From: Pyrus communis | Taxonomy: Eukaryota; Streptophyta; Magnoliopsida; Rosales; Rosaceae | Length of the DNA stretch: 64,000 nt | Reading direction: 5' to 3' | Assembly: GCF_963583255.1 (NCBI RefSeq) | Contig: NC_084814.1 | Location: forward strand, 25,052,815 to 25,116,814 | Shown: positions 28,201-40,513 of the stretch, in pieces | How the letters are laid out: each line of letters begins with the position of its first letter | Position numbering within the stretch: position 1 is the stretch's first letter | Made by a program: the position numbers and the translations under genes | Notes under the pieces: model-generated | What the model was told of the DNA's origin: nothing | Seen by the model: the letters and a program-made list of their open reading frames with translations, nothing else | The model's database searches: none

Positions 28201-31200
28201 CATTTGTTCACGATTACGTTTTTATCTTATTTCATATTTGATTTGGGTGTTGGGCATTGCTCTATTTACAGGGGTTTACTTACCCAGTCCGAACACATTT
28301 TCTGGAGAACATTCTAGAAATGACTGGGTATCGGTTAAATCAATATAATCAGATTGATGATTATGGTCATGAAAAGTCGTGGAAAATGCAGAAACAAGCT
28401 CAAGGTTTCAAAAAGAGGAAGAGCCAAATTGCTTCTGCCGTAGAGGTATAGAAAATTTGTGTCTTATTTAGTTTCATCTCAATCCCTTGGTTGTATTTAA
28501 TTTTTTTTGGCCCTTTTGAACAGGATGTACTTGAAGCTGCCGACTTTAGGGAGTACAGTCCAAGGACTCAGGAGTCTCTGTCCTGTTGGAATCCTGACTC
28601 TATTGGTTTTAACCTCATTGAGAGTCTTCTTTTGCACATAGTCAGGAAAGAACGGCCTGGCGCAATTTTAGTTTTTATGACGGGTTGGGATGACATAAAC
28701 TCCTTGAAGGATCAACTCCAAGCTCATCCCCTATTAGGAGATCCTAGCAGGGTCCTATTGCTGGCATGTCATGGTTCCATGCCTAGCTCTGAGCAGGTGA
28801 TGTCACTGTTCTTTTTTGTGTTAATTTTTGTTGCATACAGATATTACCATGGTCTGGTGATGGAAAAATACTCGAGAAAGAGCGTTTTGACTTTCTCGAT
28901 TCTCTAAGTATTCTTGTACTGAGGAGTTAACCAATAATTCCTTACAGCTTCATATTTGTTCAATGAATCTTTTGATGCTATCATTCAGAAAATTTAAATG
29001 GAACGCTATTATTTTTAGGTTGTTGTTCTTCTTCTTGTAGTTCAAGGACTGGCTTTATATTTTATTAATTAATTTTTTGTTGTTTTTTGTAAACAGAAAT
29101 TGATATTTGATAAGCCAGAAGATGGTGTTCGGAAAATAGTTCTAGCTACAAACATGGCTGAGACTAGTATCACTATCAATGATGTAGTTTTTGTTGTTGA
29201 TTGTGGAAAGGCAAAAGAGACATCATATGATGCACTAAATAACACTCCCTGTTTGCTTCCTTCCTGGATTTCAAAGGCTGCTTCTCGGCAAGTAAGACAG
29301 TCTGACAGTTTCTGTATCAATTTGATTATTTCTGTAGTTCATGGTTGGATATTCTATTACCGACTGTAATGCTTCTTAATTAAACTGTGCAATTATTTTT
29401 GTTTTGTGATACTCAAATTTTTACTCAAGTTGCCCTCTTACACGGAGATTTAATACATTCGTTTACAATATTAATTTGATGCCTTTAATCTGCAGAGAAG
29501 AGGCAGAGCCGGTCGTGTTCAACCTGGCGAGTGTTACCATCTCTACCCCAGATGTGTATATGATGCCTTTGCTGATTATCAGTTGCCTGAACTTTTGAGG
29601 ACTCCGTTGCAATCATTATGTTTACAAATCAAAAGTTTACAACTTGGAAGTATTTCAGAGTTCCTATCTAAGGCCTTGCAGCCACCGGAACCTCTGTCGG
29701 TAAATTTCTATGCGAGTACTCAGATTATTCTTTATAATACTTGCATGGGAGGTGATAGTCTTGTAATGCAATGATATCTAAATTTAACATGTGAAATAAG
29801 ATATTTGGCAAAAAAATGTGTGAACTAAGGTATAATTATTCTTAACGGTGTGATCTATGCATATCTTCGTATCAGTCCTCACGATTTTTTTTGTTTTGTT
29901 TTGTAGGTTCAAAATGCTGTTGAGTATTTAAAGATCATTGGGGCTTTAGATGATAATGAAGATCTGACAGTGTTAGGTAATGAATGATTATCGAAGCTGT
30001 TTTAAGTTGTGTGTTGATTTGTTTGCAAGTCAGAAAGATTAACTGGTGATTTTATGCTATGCAGGACGTCACCTGTCAGTGCTTCCCGTTGAGCCTAAAC
30101 TTGGAAAAATGCTCATATTGGGGTCTATTTTCAACTGTTTGGATCCAGTAATGACTGTTGTCGCAGGCCTTAGTATGAGAGACCCATTCCTTATGCCGCA
30201 TGACAAGAAGGATGTAAGTATGATATAATGTTCCTGTTACACTTTGCTGTTGCATATTATAATGGTGTCTCCCGTCCCCTGCACGCCCTCATATTCCTAT
30301 GTCATTAGAAACTGATATTTTAAACCGACTTAATACTTGTAGTTGAGTAAGTCGACTTTTATACTTTTCACTAACCTTCAAAGTAAAGAGATATGCAAAG
30401 AAGTTAACAGTGATCAGTTATTTCGTCTTTTTCCCTAAGCACAGTTCTCTTCCTGTTTTTTTTCCTGGGAAACCAACAAGCATAGGTTCAGTAGTAGTAA
30501 CCATGTCATTTTGAACTTGTGTAGCTTGCAGAGTCCGCAAAAGCACAGTTCTCTGCTCATGATAACAGTGATCATCTTGCTCTTGTCCGAGCTTATGATG
30601 GTTGGAGAAATGCTGAAAGAACAGAGTCTGGCTATGAGTACTGCTGGAGAAACTTTCTTTCTGTACAAACTCTGAAAGCCATTGACTCTCTTCGGAAGCA
30701 GTTCTTCTTTTTGCTCAAGGATGCAGGTCTGGCTGACCATAATACAGAAAGCTGCAATACATGGAGCCATGATGAGCATCTTGTCCGAGCAGTCATCTGT
30801 GCTGGATTATTTCCTGGAATATGCTCTGTCGTGGTAAGTTCTTATGCATTTCTTATAATGTTTGTATATTTTTCCTATTCTAATTTTCTTTTATCGCATG
30901 AAAAGAAACTGTTTTGTTTGTGGGAATAGCCTCTTTCACACTGTGTACAATATACAAATAAAAGATTGATATGCTCAAGTGAGTAAAACAGAGTGATAGA
31001 GGGTGTTGTAATCTTCACATTTAGTTGAATCGATTCGATACTCCAATAGATATGTTAAGTTTACAAAAACTGTGATAAAGGGGTCATGATTCTTTAGATT
31101 AAGTTGAATTTCTGAATGACTGGATTCTGATTTTGTTTGCATCTGTTTTGCTTGTGGATGGCTTGTCTTTTCTCATCTATTGTATATGTTGTGACACGTT

Positions 31201-32403
31201 CTACAGAACAAAGAGAAGTCGATTATGCTTAAAACACAGGAAGATGGACAAGTGATGCTATACTCGGTTAGTTTCTTATTTTGGTTGAATTCATGTTTCC
31301 TTGTTGTATTGCTTAAAGTTTCCTGTTCTAATTGCGTATGATGACCCATTTTCTGTTCTATTGTTTATGATCGATCTATTAGAGTTCTGTCAACGGAAGC
31401 ATACCCAAAATTCCATATCCATGGCTAGTCTTCAACGAAAAGGTGAAAGTGAATTCGGTTTTTCTCCGGGATTCTACTGGTATATCTGATTCTGTGCTCC
31501 TTTTGTTCGGGGGCAACATTTCCATGGGTGGCCTGGTAAGTTTATTGATCTTGGATATGAATATGATTGGTAACTTTTTGTGTGTTCTTGACGAAAAAGT
31601 AGTAAATACACCTGCTTGCTTTTGGTAGAATGGGCACTTGAAGATGCTGGGAGGATACTTGGAGTTTTTCATGAATCCCGCATTAGCAGATACATATCTT
31701 TGCTTAAAGAAGGAGCTTGATGAACTGATTCATAATAAGGTTTGTATTTGCCTTCAGCATTTGTCGCGGCTCTTAAATTTATCACTTAAATCAAGACGTA
31801 CTTTCTCTCTCTCCCCTTGTCTCTCTCTTGCTTTCTCGCACATACACACGAACAATCACTCAATTTGTTGCTAAAATGCTAACATGGGGATGCGTTCTTT
31901 GCAAGCAGCTCCTGAATCCCAAGTTGGATATGCAATCACATACAAACCTCCTATCGGCTCTAAGATTACTGGTCTCAGAGGATCAATGTGAGGGTAGATT
32001 TGTATTTGGTCGCAAGGTGCCAGTGCCCTCACAGAAGGCAACACAAGAGAAGTTACCAAAGTTAAAAGGCACCATGAAGAAAGTTGCGGAGAACAATAAT
32101 TACAAAAATCACCTGCAAACATTGCTCACCAGAGCCGGGCATGATGTACCCACGTACAAAACAAAACCATTGAAAAACAATCAGTTCCGTTCCACAGTGA
32201 TCTTCAATGGGTTGAACTTTGTGGGGAAGCCTTGCAATAATAAGAAAGAAGCAGAGAAAGATGCAGCTGCAGAAGCTGTACTCTGGTTGAAGGGAGAGAA
32301 CCATTCTTCGTCCACAGATATTGACCATATGTCGATGCTTCTTAAGAAAAGTAGAAAGACAAGCCAGAAAAGGACCTCATTTGATAGTGCCAAGTGGGGT
32401 TAA
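25253..32403 (+). CDS. DExH-box ATP-dependent RNA helicase, organelle-type
   Basis: Nineteen exons are read: 25253-25693, 26070-26224, 26303-26390, 26601-26846, 27082-27177, 27276-27464, 27609-27768, 27848-27978, 28272-28445, 28524-28796, 29097-29291, 29496-29699, 29907-29976, 30065-30213, 30525-30833, 31207-31266, 31383-31535, 31629-31739 and 31909-32403, giving about 1232 residues. The motor domains show motif [10 protein letters not shown] (about 348-356), motif Ia TQPRRISA, motif II DEIH (about 449-452), motif III SAT, motif [10 protein letters not shown] and motif [12 protein letters not shown]2 and OB-fold regions follow, then a C-terminal dsRNA-binding domain ([11 protein letters not shown]..., [16 protein letters not shown]). 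The N-terminus is rich in Ser, Thr, His and Arg and looks like an organelle transit peptide. It fits plant DExH1/DExH3/DExH5-like proteins related to animal DHX36. An internal start at 25301 is an alternative. A polyadenylation-like AATAAA lies at 32500. Confidence 0.95.
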
Positions 32404-33512
32404 GTGTTGCTCATCATATAATGGAGTTAGCATACAATCAAAAGCACAATCAGCGGCAAAGAGCCTCCCGAGGCTAGTCCAACTTGACAGGTTAGGATGA
32501 ATAAATATTGAACATCAATCTTCCAGGCCGTTGAGCTACCTTCAGAATAGAAGCTACTTTCTGTAGAATCTGTGATCAGTTACGGCGTTTGAAGATCCAT
32601 ATTTAGAAAGGGGGTGATATAGAACATTCTTTATCGGCAGATGCGCCCATATTTTTGGAAACGGGTGATGAGGCACACTCTTCATGGGGTATGAAGAATG
32701 TACCTTGTTCTGTCGAAGTAGCAGATTATTCTACACTTCTTTTTACATCAACTTATGGATCGCACTGACCCATGGCTACTGCTGGGTCAAGGAGCTGCAT
32801 CCTGTATATATTCATGTCGGTAGAGCGCAGTCTTAGGGTTGCATCGGTAAAGCAGCAGCTTATTATTTTAATTTTACAGATAGACAGCATGGCGGAGTTT
32901 GCCTCATGCCCGCGCTAGAACTTGTAGCTCGGCTGGTCAGGTTCGGCCTCCCTGTGGCTGGTAATACCATCAAACTTGTTGAACACTGTCCTTGCGGTGT
33001 TATAAATGATATAGAAGTTTTCATTTCGGATTCAAGATATTGTGCGAAACATGATAGCTTGTGTTTGGTTGATCACCACCATAAACTCTTTCTTTACTAC
33101 CAATGGCAATTGTTAGGCCAGTGGGCCGAGACATTCAAGTTCGGATCCCCCGTCAAGTTTCACCCTTCCTGCTTATTAGACAAATTTAGAATATCGTTTT
33201 GTCAGAAGCAAAAAAAAAAAAAAATGGAACTTTAACGAAAAGCTTCTGGTACTGTTTATTTTAACGAAAAATCACATTTCTACACTAAAAAGTCAATCCT
33301 GGTACTATTCACTGTGTTCTTTATTTTGTCCTTATCGTTCAAATTCAAAGTTTTCAAGCTCTTTTCATTAGTTTTCCTAAAAATAAAAAAAAGCGATTTT
33401 TTAACTAAACGACATTGAATACTATGATGGATTTTCACAAAGAGTATGGAAACGAAGCAAGGAAATAATAGCATGCAGAGGCCTCTGCTGCCTCTAGAAA
33501 CTAAACAACGGC
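32404..33512. other. Convergent spacer between helicase and GT61 copy 1
   Basis: It holds the helicase 3' untranslated region (AATAAA at 32500), a poly-A run at 33210-33223 and one MITE-like repeat (33225-33377). The open frame at 32906-33235 has no recognisable domain. Confidence 0.6.
33225..33377. mobile_element. MITE-like dispersed repeat, copy 2 (best preserved)
   Basis: The left end GGAACTTTAACGAAAAGCTT is an imperfect inverted copy of the right end (GGAAAACTAATGAAAAGAGC on the minus strand). The interior carries AACGAAAAATCACATTT, CACTAAAAAGTCAATCC and GGTACTATTCACTGTG. Related copies lie at 24804-24925 and 38082-38233. It is non-coding. Confidence 0.6.
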
Positions 33513-35231
33513 CTACTGAATCTGATGCAGAAGTCCAAGGGCTTTTTTCAACGTGGTTCTAAACCTTTTGACGTTAAGGGTTACATTTTGTGCATTCAGA
33601 AAAGTTGACTTGAATGCTTGCCATCCTCGTATTCGATTCTTATTCGGGTCAATTTTCAGCGTGCTCTCGTTTCTGTTGATCTTGTATTCCAAATACTTGA
33701 TCTTCATATCCCTCGATGGCTCTCCGAAGTAGTTTGTTGCAATCCATTCGAACCCTCCGAGCGGAAGTATTTGGATAAGAACTGCATTTTCAGGGAGGAA
33801 CAGAATGTTTGTGAGGGCAGCTCCATGAACCCCCATTAACACATCACAAGAGTTCACTACTTCTGCAATTCTTGACATGTTCCTGTCAGCCTCCATAGCA
33901 GTTACCTTGTAGCCCAAGCTTCTAGCCATCTTAGTAATTTGTCTCAGATTCGTGAAACACCTCGTGCTCCTTCTCGATATGATGAGAAGCTGGGGCTTTT
34001 TATGCCGGCCACCACCTCTGATTCTGATTGCATTGGCCTTCTTTAGTGAGTAAGTTTTTCTTAAGAATGCTCGGAAGTCAGTAATCGAATATGAATGTTT
34101 CGAAGGATCAATGCTCAGATCCTTTGGATGTCTTTTAAGTCCAACTGCTACGCTTGGGAAGCAATGCACTGCATCTTCCTTGTCAATGTCAATAATCTCG
34201 TACTTGGACAGCCCTTTTAGTATTGCTTGGTACTTTTCGATCCACCTGCTTCTTTTATCGGTAATCAGAAACTGAACTTCCCCATCATATTTTTTAGAAG
34301 TAATATACAGAGGAATGACCATGTCAGTGAATTCATGGAAATGGTTTCCCGTATATCCTCCCGTTGAAAATAAGACGGCTGGAACACTATGATTTCTTGT
34401 GCATTGAAGGATTTCCTGCTGAGCATCAGACACTCGTTTCACTGACCACTCTCGAACATGATTCAGCGCCTGTTTATCTTCTTTTCGAGCATAAGGCCTT
34501 ATAGTCCAGGAGCTATTCCCTGCCAACATGTCCGCTTGAGATGAAACAACGAAAACAGAAGACAAATTACCATCAACACGAACATCCATGTTGATCTCAC
34601 AAACATCAGTTCTTGGCTGTGAAACATCACAAATCGGCTCCAAATTCTTCGTCACTTCTGAAACTGCAAGATGAATTTAAATTGTCTAAGCTGAATTTTC
34701 TTGGATCATCAACCTAATTAACTTCAATCCCCTTGGACAGTTAGTACAAAATAATCGTGTCATGTTCTTACTGTTTGTCTCTGATTCTGAACCATTTCGA
34801 GCAAGGAGAATAGTGGGAGTGCTTGCATTTTTCTGTTCACCAGAATCCTCTCCTCGAAGACTTGTATTTTTGAACTCCTCCGCTCTTATCTTCTGATCGA
34901 ACTGCTCACGTTCGATTACTTTCTGAGAGCTGTTTTTTTGTTGGACTTGCAGCACGTCCCAACCAAGACCCACTGACATCTGCAATTTCACTGCGAGTAA
35001 ACGAAAGTTGCACACCAAACATATCATGTTAGTGCGGTCACATTACAACTTTCTTGCAACACAAGGTAAAAAGAGTAGGCTAATTTACATACAAGCTGAT
35101 AGATTCAAACTAGGTTTGAGAACTGCGCTAAAACATACTGCTATAAGCAAGAGTGTCGCAAATGCTCCACATCGGAACCTCTTCTGCTGAAGGCGAGAAA
35201 CGTTTCTGGCAAGTATCGAATCGGGCTTCAT
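33513..35231 (-). CDS. GT61 family glycosyltransferase, copy 1
   Basis: Three exons are read on the minus strand, 35231-35093, 34990-34772 and 34663-33513, giving 502 residues. Residues about 20-40 (CGAFATLLLIAVCFSAVL) form a single membrane anchor after a short basic tail, so this is a type II Golgi membrane protein. A variable stem follows (about 47-150). The catalytic region has the DUF563/GT61 blocks HSVPAVLFSTGGYTGNHFHE, FTDMVIPLYITSK, SRRSTRCFTN and the hallmark GVHGAALTN. Plant GT61 enzymes of this clade add xylose or arabinose to xylan or act on related glycans, but the exact acceptor cannot be read from sequence. It is paralogous to the gene at 38790-40513 in the same orientation, with matching first-exon structure. 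Confidence 0.92.
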
Positions 35232-35889
35232 TTTTCGCTCAACTTTGATATAAGCATGCCTTAAACTTTGATGAAAAAGATAATCTGATGTAGAAGGAGA
35301 TTGAAGCTCAAATACGAAGAGGGACGCTAAATTACAACGTTATGGTCAATTCAAATACAAGCAGTTTTGTGGGAAACCCGATTATATAGGCATGTTCATG
35401 AAAGCTAACTAATCCAAGCTAAAATGGGAGATGAGTAAATTCAGATAACAGCATATCTAAAATCCCTTATATAACAGAAACGAATCGAGACACAGTAAAT
35501 ATGGAAAGCATCCAAACATAGCAGTCCCTGAATGCTCATATCTCAACCGGAAACAACGAATCAACTTAAAAATCTCGAGATACACGTAGTAATTAAATGA
35601 AAAATCTTGCAGGATCTCCACCATCCCCCCTTGTATGAAAAACTCGCCTTGGGCAAGTTAAAATTTCAAGTGAACGAAAAGAGTGATACAATTAGTGTAG
35701 TCCCGGTAAGGTTTATATCGAGGCCTATTTATGCACCAATACTCTGTTTTATACATAGTCTTCTTGTCTTAATGAATATTGTACACTTTTCAAAAAAATA
35801 AATAAAAAATCAGCGTAGTTTGCATCTGTTTTTCTCAGTTTTCTGCATATGGAAAATACTAGCGGCGCAAGAACATATCCAGAACTGAG

Positions 35890-37477
35890 GCTAGCTTCAA
35901 CCGAATGAGGGCTTCTTTTAGCCCTATAGCCCTCCAATAAAATAATATTTTAATGAACAGTGTCATACCATATTTCTTACCATCTCCAACCGATGGGTCA
36001 AAGGGTCATGGGCCAAACATAGCCCTGTGACAAAAAACAATCTCCAACCGAGGGGGCCAAAGGGTCATAGGCCAAACATAATTTATTATTTAAATTTAAA
36101 GACTACAACAACTTAAATTTAAAGTTTATAATCATCATCATCATCATCATCCGCCATTGTAGAATTATAGTCGGATGTAAACAACTCCCGTCAGGCCATA
36201 ATCCGAAGTGTTCCTTTGCATGTTCCTATCATCCATCTCTTCTTGAATTTGTTTTGCCCGTTCTTCATGCCTACGGTTCATTTCTTCCGCAACAAAGGCA
36301 TTTTGCTTCGCCATTAATCGTAATGAGGACGTCATTTCCTGTTGAAAGGTGTAATCATCCTTTGTCTTGCCCTTTTCCTTCAATTTTCGGGCCTTGTTTC
36401 GTCCCATAGCTCTAGGTATGGAACCTTCACCCGAAGATGAATTTTCTACCCTTGTTTCTTGAACGGTAGGAGATCCATGTTCATCCCCAACTGCATTTGA
36501 GGATGCATTTCCGAACACCGGCATAGGAGCAACTCTTTCTTGAGGTGGATCTTCAAATAACACTCACCCTTTACAAATTTCCCAACAACCATGATGATTA
36601 AAGGGTTTTGAGTTGTCCTCCATATACAATTCCTTCGCTTGGCGTACCTAGAAAATATAATTACAAAAATTAAAGGAAATTAATTTATGAAATTAAATGT
36701 AATATAATTAAATATTTAAAATAACTTGTGAAAACACCTATTTTGTTGTAGTAATTGGCTTTGTTTTCATGTCTAATTTCGGCCTTTAACACAACTTGAT
36801 GCCATTTATTCAAATTTGGATGAAGATGTTTTTTCCATCTTGAAGAACAACTCTCGTGGTTTCGTGAATTCGGTGGATTGGTGCCTTCGTAGAACTCATA
36901 GTACTTTTTGGACATATGAGTACAAACACTTTCACTTGTTTGAAAACTCCCCCTCACACTATCTTCGGAGACTCATCTACAAGCCCTACAAAGAGCTTCA
37001 TCTTCTTTTCAGGTCTAAGCCCTACCTTTCAATGCAGATCCACCCATTTGAAAATTATTGAAAAAATTGAAGCAAAGATTACTGGAAGAGGTAAGAAATG
37101 ATGTAGGAGAGAAATGGTATAAGATAGCATGGAATGGTGAAAATAACGTGAGAAATGGTGTACGAATGGTTTAGGTATTTATAGGAAAAAAAATAGGAAT
37201 TTTTTATTTTTTAAATTTTGTCCCGAAAAAAAAAAATTCAAATCCAACAGTTATCTGGCGTCAGCATGACGTCAGCTAGCCGTTGGTGTTGAAAGGTTGG
37301 GCTAGCCCAGGGCTAGCTGGCTAGCTCATTTAGGCCAGCCGGTTGGCCTGATTTGGTATTTTTGGCCCGGTGAAGCCCACAAGCCCTATGACCTAGCCCT
37401 CGGTTGAAGACGGTTTTCGTGTCATTTCAGGCTATTTTCGGCCCTATAACTCTCTGGCCGGATCGGTTGGAGATAGC
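35890..37477 (-). mobile_element. Decayed PIF/Harbinger-like element
   Basis: The ends form imperfect inverted repeats: GCTAGCTTCAACCGA at the left and GCTATCTCCAACCGA on the minus strand at the right. Near-terminal blocks GCCCTATAGCCC / GGCCCTATAA are also shared. A subterminal block with CAACCGA, GGGCCAAA and GGGTCATRGGCCAAACAT is repeated at about 35982 and 36041. The inside carries the remains of a Myb/NAM-associated-type ORF on the minus strand. No transposase is visible, so the element is non-autonomous. Target-site duplications were not resolved. Confidence 0.45.
36165..36957 (-). pseudogene. NAM-associated / Harbinger ORF1-like protein remnant
   Basis: Two or three minus-strand frames in series resemble the plant no-apical-meristem-associated proteins found as ORF1 in PIF/Harbinger elements. 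The N-terminal piece (about 36957-36740) has SSRWKKHLHPNLNKW. The middle piece (about 36650-36565) has QAKELYMEDNSKPFNHHGCW. The C-terminal piece (36563-36165) has a charged helix RNKARKLKEKGKTKDD and a Glu/Arg-rich coiled coil. The frame between the middle and last pieces does not join cleanly, and the N-terminal acidic and Myb portion is missing. It is probably a broken transposon gene rather than a host gene. Confidence 0.5.
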
Positions 37478-38081
37478 ATGAGTTATGTCGATCAAAACAT
37501 CTTTGAAATGTCCTTCACCATTTTTAAGAGGCTTGAGGTGCGGCAAATGTTCTACAAAAATAGCTCCATTGATCACTTTTGTTCTGTATAAATTTTGCTA
37601 AACTGATTAAAACAATGAGTTACTGCTTCTAGTTTTAATGAAAAATGTGATTTTAAGGTTTTTAAGATCTTTTTACGAGAATTTTAAGTCTTACCATTTG
37701 TTGATTAACAAAACTAGTTTTATTGAATTTTAAGCTTAAACACACAAAAAAAAAAAGTTAAAAAAAAACCAATAAAAACACAAGCATGGCTGAAATATGG
37801 AGTTCCGTGATATCTATGGTGGGGCGAAAGTTCCATTAAAATGCCCCGACTTTTTTAGAACATGTCCGTATCAAATATCAATGATTTAAAACAATTCTAT
37901 ATTTTATACTATTTCGAAAACCCAAAGACTCAACAGATTTTGTAAAAAAATTCCCAAAATCAATTAAAAAACAATTAGTTTGCTCACACGGTAAGAAATA
38001 TATTACAAGTCATTTAAAGCTGGATTCCCATTTTATTGTGTTAAAAAGGATTTTATTTCATTTCTAAACTTTAAAAGGAAT

Positions 38082-38233
38082 GGAGTTTTAACGAAACATT
38101 TTCAGTATTATTCACTTTTAACAAAAACCACATTTTTACCTTTTTCTAGTACTATTCACTACACCTTTATTTGTCATTTTTCATTAAAACTAATTTTTTT
38201 TTTTTTTTTTTTTTTACTTTTCATTAGTTTTCC
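38082..38233. mobile_element. MITE-like dispersed repeat, copy 3
   Basis: It starts GGAGTTTTAACGAAACA and ends CTTTTCATTAGTTTTCC, matching the ends of the copy at 33225-33377. The interior has AACAAAAACCACATTTTTAC and TTTATTTGTCATTTTTCATT, then an 18-20 base T run. Confidence 0.55.
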
Positions 38234-38789
38234 TTAAAACAAAATATAATCAATAAAAATACTAGTTCGGCGTTCATTTGAAACGGTCCTCAAAAATTTA
38301 AAAAAAATTATGATGCAACAAAATTTATACAAAAAAGGGTCTTATGATGACGTTTGTACTTGTAATAGTCCACAAAACTGATTAAAACCGTGAGTTATTT
38401 CACAATTTTTGTTGCGTAAGCAAAAAGAGGATAAATAATAACCATGCTATCTATTTCGTGCTTCAGATTAGAAAACTGACTGAAAATAAATTTGAAATAA
38501 AACAAAATCAAATGAAGAAAAATAAATAAATAAATAAATAAAGACTAGAAGGACGTTCGGAACATCCTACCGAATGACTACGGAACAATAGCAAATTTTC
38601 ACCGACGCTTACAAAAGCTTCGCAAATCTTTCCCGAATTTCCAATATTTCTGAACAAATAATTACAAGAGCGGATTATGAATCAATGAAATCGAATTCTT
38701 TGCTACGAAAAGTACACGAAACGAAAACAAAACGAAATAAATATTCAAGAGGACCTTGCTTCCTCCAGAAATCAAACAATGACGTCTCT

Positions 38790-40513
38790 CTACTGATGCA
38801 GAAGCTCAAGAGCTTTTAACAATGTAGGTCTAAATCTTTGGACATTAAGATGTACGTTTTGTTTTTGCAGATAGAGTGAATAGAACGCTAGCCAACCCTG
38901 TTTTCCGATCGATGAAGGATCGGTGAAAACCGGGTGATCAAGCGGGTACTGCTGTGTCAACGTGCTCTCCTCGTTGCTTATTTCATACTCCAAATACTTG
39001 AGATTCATACCCTCCGAAGGCTTGCCGAAGTAGTTGGTTGCGAGCCATTGGAACCGTCCGACTGGAAGTATTTGAATCAAAATTGCATTTTCTGGAAGGA
39101 AGACAAGGTTTGTGAGGCCAGCTCCATGAACTCCCACTAACACATCACAAGAGTTGACAACTTCTGCAAATTTAGACAAGTTCATGTCAGCTTCTGCGAC
39201 GATTACCTTGAACCCCAAGCGTCTAGCCATTTTCGTAATTTCCCCTGTGTTCGTGAAAGACCTTGTTCTCTTTCTCGGGATGATCAGAAGCCGGGGCCTT
39301 TTTCGCTGATGATTTTCTCTGATTCTGATTGCACTGGCTCTTTTCAATGAGTAACGGTTTCTTAGAAACTCTCTGAAGTCTTTCATGGAATATGAATGCT
39401 TTGAAGGATCAATGCTCAGCTCCTTTTCGTGTCGTTTAAGGCCAACGGTTACGCTTGGGAAGCAATGCACTGCCTCTTCTTTGTCAATGTCGATAATCTC
39501 GTACTTGGACAGTCCTTTTAGTATTGCTTGGTACTTCGCAATCCACCATGGTTTCATATCCGAAACAAGAAATTGAACTTCTCCATCATATTTTCGAGAA
39601 GTAATAAACAGTGGAATCACCACATCAGTGAACTCATGGAAATGGTTACCTACGTATCCTCCAGTAGAAAACAAGATGGCTGGAACGCTATGATCTCGAG
39701 TACACTGAGGGATTTCGAGCTGAGCACCAGTTATTACTGGTTTCACTGACCATGCTCGAGTATTGCCCAACGCAGTTTTGTCCTCTTTTCGAGCATAAGG
39801 CCTTATAGTCCAGGACCTGTTCCAAATTTGAGAAGATGAAGCAACAAAAACTGAGGAAGAGTTCGCATCTACGCGAACATCCCTGTTAATGATCTCGCAG
39901 TATTCAGTTCTTGGTTGCTCAGTCTTGCAAAGTGGCTCCAAATTCTCCTCTACAACTTCCACAACTGCAAAAATGTTCGCGTTAGTTAATGGTTTCTTTT
40001 TGTTTGTACCAGCTGTATTGGAGGAAGGGTGCTTACTCTTAGTCTCCTCATCAACCGGCACTCTGCTTTCAATGGGACTAGTGAGAGTGCTTGCATTTTG
40101 CTGCAAATCAGCAGAATCTGCTAACACTTGATCACTCAAATTTTCGAACTCCTCGGTTTTTATCTCTGGAAACTCTAGCACATTTTTTATTGCTTGCTGA
40201 GTGCTGTTTGTTTCCCAGAGTGCCAATATCTTTTGTTTGACACCAATTGATCTCTCCAACTTCACTGTGACATGATCCAGAAAATTAAATTACAAACTAA
40301 TATATGTCACCTAAAAATAAAGTTAACAATGCTGAAAAATATAAAAAATGCATGAATGTACATACAAGCTGGTAGAGGATTCAAATTAGGTTTCAGCAGA
40401 GTGCAGAAGCACAGTGCTATGAGCAAGCAGCAAACGAATGCTCCATATCTCAATTTCTTCTGCTCGTGCTTACTAAAGCTTCGGGCTAGTATCGAATCAT
40501 ACATCACCGCCAT
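38790..40513 (-). CDS. GT61 family glycosyltransferase, copy 2
   Basis: Exons are read as 40513-40366 and 40264-38790, with a probable extra 72-bp intron at 40036-39965 inside the second piece. If it is removed the protein has 516 residues, and if it is kept the frame stays open at 540. The membrane anchor (CCLLIALCFCTLL) lies at about residues 28-43. Catalytic blocks match copy 1: HSVPAILFSTGGYVGNHFHE, FTDVVIPLFITSRKY, PRKRTRSFTN and the GT61 hallmark GVHGAGLTN. A type II Golgi membrane enzyme acting in xylan or glycan decoration is inferred from the family. The start at 40513 gives MAVMYDSILARSF, and an internal ATG at 40504 aligns better with the MKPDSILARN start of copy 1. It probably arose with copy 1 by tandem duplication. 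Confidence 0.92.

Larger units (their letters stand above)
35232..38789. other. Spacer between GT61 copies, with transposon remnants
   Basis: It contains the PIF/Harbinger-like element (35890-37477) and the third copy of the MITE-like repeat (38082-38233). No other gene is visible. The 3' region next to GT61 copy 2 is AT-rich. Confidence 0.6.
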
